Made by a program: the position numbers and the translations under genes
Notes under the pieces: generated by a model
What the model was told of the DNA's origin: nothing
The model's input: the letters and a program-made list of their open reading frames with translations, nothing else
Database searches by the model: none
Part shown: positions 6,911 through 9,363 of the stretch, in pieces
Position numbering within the stretch: the first letter of the stretch is position 1
Layout of the letters: every line of letters begins with the position of its first letter
Assembly (NCBI GenBank): GCA_016649455.1
Contig: JAENXO010000065.1
Span: 1 to 9,363 of the forward strand
Direction of reading: 5' to 3'
Length of the DNA stretch: 9,363 nucleotides
Source of the DNA: Gemmatimonadota bacterium
GTDB taxonomy: Bacteria > Gemmatimonadota > Gemmatimonadetes > Palauibacterales > Palauibacteraceae

Positions 6911-7489
6911 TTGCACCGGCACCGGCTAACGGCCGCCGCGGTCACTATCGTCCTGGCCCTGTCTCCGGCGGCCTGTCTCAGCCAGAACGCTGAGCCTCTC
7001 CAGGTAGGAGACGCCGCCCCCGGGTTCGAGATCGAAGGGGCGAACCGCAGCGGGATTCTCGACGCGCCCGTGCGCCTGGGCGACTACCGGGGCAAGACGG
7101 TCGTCCTGGCGTTCTTCTACAAGGTCAGGACCCCTGGCTGAACAGTTCAAATGGAAGCGTACCGTGATCAGTACGCACGAATCTTCCGCGACGGGAACGA
7201 CATCGTCCTGATCGCGATCAGCACCGATGATGCGGACGCACTCGCATCGTGGGCGAAGGACGCGGACTTCCCGTTCCTGTTCGGGAGCGATGCGGGTTCG
7301 GCGGTAGGCAAGAAGTACGGCGCCTGGCGGTCACTCCCCGGCGGGGGCGCGATCGACAACCGGACCGTGTTCGTGATCGATGCGGAGGGCGTGATCCGCT
7401 ACGTGGCGGCTCCGTTCCGCGAAGTGGACCCGACGGCCTACGACGAACTGGCGGATGCCATCGACCGGATCGCGGGCCCGGCCTCGTAG
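6911..7489 (+). CDS. Selenocysteine-containing exported peroxiredoxin (UGA at 7139-7141 read as Sec)
   Basis: This is a thiol/selenol peroxidase of the AhpC-TSA/BCP (PrxQ) type that reduces peroxides. One reading frame runs through a single TGA: VVLAFFYKVRTPG, TGA, then TVQMEAYRDQYARIF. PrxQ proteins read TPG-C-T here, with Cys as the peroxidatic residue, so the TGA replaces exactly that residue (Sec77 of 192). Homology continues at once on both sides: VGDAAPGFEI before, and DNRTVFVIDAEGVI with the conserved Arg after. The start is TTG 6911, chosen for its GGAGGT site; an ATG at 6887 is possible. The N-terminus is a signal peptide ending in SPAACLSQNA, perhaps a weak lipobox. The mature protein has no other cysteine, so it lacks the usual PrxQ resolving Cys. 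Tyr replaces the usual Pro of the PxxxTxxC motif. A SECIS-like hairpin follows the TGA. Its end overlaps the molybdoenzyme anchor gene by 52 bases. Confidence 0.88.
7157..7176 (+). promoter_or_regulatory. Candidate bacterial SECIS hairpin
   Basis: GCGTAC (7157-7162) pairs perfectly with GTACGC (7171-7176) around the 8-base loop CGTGATCA. Twenty-one bases separate the UGA (7139-7141) from the loop, and G is the second loop base, followed by U. Known bacterial SECIS elements have the loop about 16-37 bases after UGA and a G in the first two loop positions, where SelB binds. GGAA (7153-7156) and TTCC (7184-7187) could add a lower stem. The hairpin lies within coding sequence, as bacterial SECIS elements do. 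Confidence 0.75.
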
Positions 7490-8847
7490 TCGACGAGCCG
7501 GGCCTCGAGGTCCAGCCGGAGCTGGCGGGCCGGCGAAACGATCTCGAGCCCTGAGTAGAACTCCGCCCGGTCCTCGGCCTCGCCGATAAGGGCTGCGCCG
7601 AGTGCCCAGGCCGGGAGCGGGATGCCGGTCCATGCCCACGCGAGGCCGGGCACCAGGAAGCCCAGCCCGAGCCGGGCAGCGGCGCCGGGCCAGCCGAAGG
7701 CCGCCGGGCTCGATCGCGATGTCTTCGGTATGCGCCGTGCGACGTACCTGTACAGCTTGAATGCTCCGACCGGCGCCGCGAGCCAGGCGATGCCTGCGAG
7801 CAACCCGGCCAGGTAGAGTCCGGTGAGGAGAGCTCCGCCGCTGTGCAGCGCCGGACGTCCCCCCTGAAACACGGGCCGATATACGCTGTCGGCTGAGACA
7901 AGTGCCAGCAGCCCGGCCGCGAGCCCCAGCCACCCGATGCCCGTCGCGAATTCGCCGGGCGGCCACGCCAGCGACAATGTGCCGAGCGCGCCCAGGGCCC
8001 CGAATCCCAGCACTTCGCGGCTGACCGGGGACCTTCGGAGATTGAGAATCGCCCGCCAGGCCCGGGCAGGGCGCCCCAGGTGGGCCAGGCTGAGCAGGGC
8101 CGCGACACCGGCGATCGCCGCGAAGACGAGCGCTGGTATGCGGAGCGTCCCTACGACCCCCGCCGACAGCAGGGCGAACAGAACGGTCAGCAGAAACGTG
8201 AACCCGGCGAGCGACCACTCACTCGACAGCCCGATCGACGGCTCGTTCCGAAGATCGTCCGGTATCTCTCCTCCCGATTCGAACTCGCCGCTTCCGGTCG
8301 GCGACTCCGCCCCCTGCTCAGCGCGGCCGGTTCGGGGCAGGATGCGGATCGACGGGCCGAGATCGGTTTGCGGAAATCCCTCAATGTCGGCGGTGAGAAG
8401 CTCCGCCGGAAGTTGCGCGTAATCGAGCGCGCCGGTGGGACACAGGGAGGCGCACGCCGGGGCGAGACCATCGGCGAGTCTGTGCGAGCAGAAGGTGCAC
8501 TTGCCCATGACGCCATTCTCGGGCTCGAATCGGGGCGCACCGTACGGGCAGGCCCACGAACAGTACTTGCACCCGAAACACAGCTCAGTCCGGATGAGCA
8601 CGGCGCCGGTCGCGGCGTCACGTTCATACGCGAGGGCGGGGCAGGAGTGCATGCACGCCGGTTCCTCGCAGTGATTGCAGGCCAGCGAGAGGTGAAACAG
8701 CGGCACGCCGGGAAGCGCGCGCTGGTTGAACGTCAGCACGCTTCTCCAGCTGCGGTCGGGACCGAGCTGATTCTCGATCGAGCAGGCCAGCTCACACGCC
8801 TGACAGCCGGTGCAGCGGTTCGGATCGAAGACGAACGCGCCTCTCAA
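7438..8847 (-). CDS. Fused four-cluster ferredoxin and DmsC-type membrane anchor of a molybdoenzyme
   Basis: This subunit carries electrons between the quinone pool and a molybdopterin catalytic subunit. The predicted protein has 469 residues and combines two proteins that are usually separate. Residues 1-140 are DmsB-like with 16 cysteines in four groups: C12/15/18/22, C57/60/65/69, C90/93/96/100 (CFGCKYCSWACPYGAP) and C117/120/132/136, enough for four [4Fe-4S] clusters. A polar linker (about 172-210) leads to a DmsC-like part with about seven or eight membrane helices, including H256-LGRPARAW to SRE278, the DmsC HLGxPxxA...N...SRE signature, and a terminal AEFYSGLEI. The TTG start at 8847 is chosen because it overlaps the upstream stop as TTGA and begins just before the first cluster. 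The physiological substrate cannot be told: DMSO, TMAO, polysulfide, thiosulfate or another compound. Confidence 0.88.
   Translation of the reverse strand: MRGAFVFDPNRCTGCQACELACSIENQLGPDRSWRSVLTFNQRALPGVPLFHLSLACNHCEEPACMHSCPALAYERDAATGAVLIRTELCFGCKYCSWACPYGAPRFEPENGVMGKCTFCSHRLADGLAPACASLCPTGALDYAQLPAELLTADIEGFPQTDLGPSIRILPRTGRAEQGAESPTGSGEFESGGEIPDDLRNEPSIGLSSEWSLAGFTFLLTVLFALLSAGVVGTLRIPALVFAAIAGVAALLSLAHLGRPARAWRAILNLRRSPVSREVLGFGALGALGTLSLAWPPGEFATGIGWLGLAAGLLALVSADSVYRPVFQGGRPALHSGGALLTGLYLAGLLAGIAWLAAPVGAFKLYRYVARRIPKTSRSSPAAFGWPGAAARLGLGFLVPGLAWAWTGIPLPAWALGAALIGEAEDRAEFYSGLEIVSPARQLRLDLEARLVDYEAGPAIRSMASASSS
7475..7504. terminator. Hairpin at convergent junction, over the peroxiredoxin stop codon
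   Basis: GGCCCGG (7475-7481) and CTCGT (7483-7487) pair with ACGAG (7493-7497) and CCGGGCC (7498-7504), giving 12 pairs with one bulged C and a 5-base loop. It contains the TAG stop (7487-7489) of the peroxiredoxin and lies inside the coding 3' end of the opposing gene. No T-tract follows on either strand, so a terminator role is plausible but unproven. Confidence 0.45.
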
Positions 8848-9363
8848 CTGGCCGGCTCGACTTCGACCAGGTTGTCGTGGAACGCTGCGCCGTGTCCGAT
8901 ATCGGTCTCGCGGCCGGCGGAACAGAAGTTCACCGTCCCGCCCTGGGAGATCCACCAGCCGTTCGTGACGCTCACACAGCCGGGTTTCAGGCCGTGGTCG
9001 AGCCGGGCCGGAACCCTGAGCTCCCCCCGGTCGTTGAATACGCGCACCGTGGTACCGTCGACGATGCCGCGGCTTCCGGCGTCCTCGGGGTGCACGTGAA
9101 CGAACGGACCCGGGTCGAGCCGGCGGATCATCTGCAGGTTGCCGAACTGGGAGTGGATCCGATTCTTGGTGTTCGGCGTCATGAGATACAGCGGGTACGG
9201 TCCTCCCGCGGGTAGGGCCCGCACTGATTCCACCGCCTCCTTGAACACGGGGAGCGGGTCGATTCCCCAGCGCCGTTCGGCTTCCCGCGATACCAGCTCG
9301 ATCCGCCCGGAAGGAGTCGGGAACTCACCATCGGCGAAGGCTATTTCTTCGTGTCCCGGGGGC
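8844..9363 (-). CDS. Molybdopterin oxidoreductase catalytic subunit, C-terminal part (5' end outside window)
   Basis: This is the catalytic subunit of a DMSO-reductase-family enzyme, with a Mo- or W-bis-MGD cofactor, cut by the right edge of the window. About 172 residues are visible. The segment FPTPSGRIEL is the usual entry to the final molydop_binding domain. Then come PLYLMTPNTKNRIHSQFGN, VHVHPEDAGSRGIVDGTTVRVFNDRG and GCVSVTNGWW, typical of the C-terminal cofactor-binding domain, ending with FHDNLVEVEPAS as in DmsA/PsrA/PhsA-like proteins. The active-site Mo ligand, any N-terminal Fe-S cluster and any Tat signal are outside the window, so the subfamily and substrate stay open. It is translationally coupled to the downstream anchor fusion by a 4-base overlap. 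Confidence 0.88.
   Translation of the reverse strand, partial: PPGHEEIAFADGEFPTPSGRIELVSREAERRWGIDPLPVFKEAVESVRALPAGGPYPLYLMTPNTKNRIHSQFGNLQMIRRLDPGPFVHVHPEDAGSRGIVDGTTVRVFNDRGELRVPARLDHGLKPGCVSVTNGWWISQGGTVNFCSAGRETDIGHGAAFHDNLVEVEPAS

Noticed and set aside
5998..6993. 331-residue plus-strand frame opposite the zinc peptidase
   Set aside because: It has no domain and a shadow-like composition; it covers the peptidase and the divergent promoter region.
7151..7489. Separate small gene starting at ATG 7151, with the upstream part as a second gene
   Set aside because: It would be a peroxiredoxin without its active site. It is in the same frame as the upstream part, the single interruption is TGA at the catalytic position, and a SECIS-like hairpin follows.
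6911..7489. Peroxiredoxin pseudogene with a nonsense mutation
   Set aside because: A random stop falling exactly on the peroxidatic Cys codon, with everything else intact and a fitting hairpin, is much less likely than Sec recoding. Absence of Sec machinery in the genome would reopen this.
8847..8955. Longer N-terminus of the ferredoxin-anchor fusion from 8955
   Set aside because: The extra residues are Arg-rich and lie wholly inside the upstream catalytic-subunit gene. The TTGA overlap gives a natural start right before the first cluster.

Overview
The window is about 9.4 kb of GC-rich DNA (a 60-base sample counted by eye was 63% G+C) from a Gram-negative-style bacterium that exports several proteins. 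Three protein types would suit a Gemmatimonadota-like or similar soil or marine lineage: a GH20-PA14 lipoprotein, a DUF6090-like one-span membrane protein and a DmsB-DmsC fusion. That assignment is only an inference from gene flavour. I see no rRNA, tRNA, CRISPR array or insertion sequence, and no gene-free stretch longer than 300 bases.

Layout. (1) At the left edge is the 3' part of a cyclopropane-fatty-acyl-phospholipid synthase (plus strand), followed with an ATGA overlap by a small exported protein of unknown function. (2) Facing these on the minus strand are a secreted, disordered Gly/Ser/Arg/Gln-rich protein and, upstream of it, a 410-residue radical SAM enzyme with a second cysteine group near its C-terminus. 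(3) A divergent intergenic region separates the radical SAM gene from a plus-strand pair: a GH20 beta-N-acetylhexosaminidase lipoprotein with a C-terminal PA14-like domain, and a one-span membrane protein starting directly after its stop codon. (4) A minus-strand YugP-type zinc metallopeptidase overlaps the 3' end of that pair. (5) Divergent from the peptidase is an exported peroxiredoxin whose reading frame is interrupted by a single in-frame TGA exactly at the peroxidatic cysteine of a TPG-C-T motif. A perfect six-pair stem with an eight-base loop follows the TGA at a distance fitting a bacterial SECIS element. I read it as one selenoprotein gene, not two ORFs or a pseudogene. (6) The right end is a minus-strand molybdoenzyme operon: the C-terminus of a DMSO-reductase-family catalytic subunit, coupled through a TTGA overlap to a fused four-cluster ferredoxin/DmsC membrane anchor.

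How the genes relate. The glycosidase and its partner probably act on amino-sugar polymers at the cell surface. The molybdoenzyme operon encodes a quinone-linked respiratory oxidoreductase. The Sec-peroxiredoxin would remove peroxides outside the cytoplasm and implies that the genome carries selA, selB, selC and selD elsewhere. Two convergent junctions each have a GC-rich hairpin centred on the plus-strand stop codon and lacking a T-tract. The most unusual items are the selenocysteine peroxiredoxin and a sharply AT-rich patch inside the PA14-coding region.
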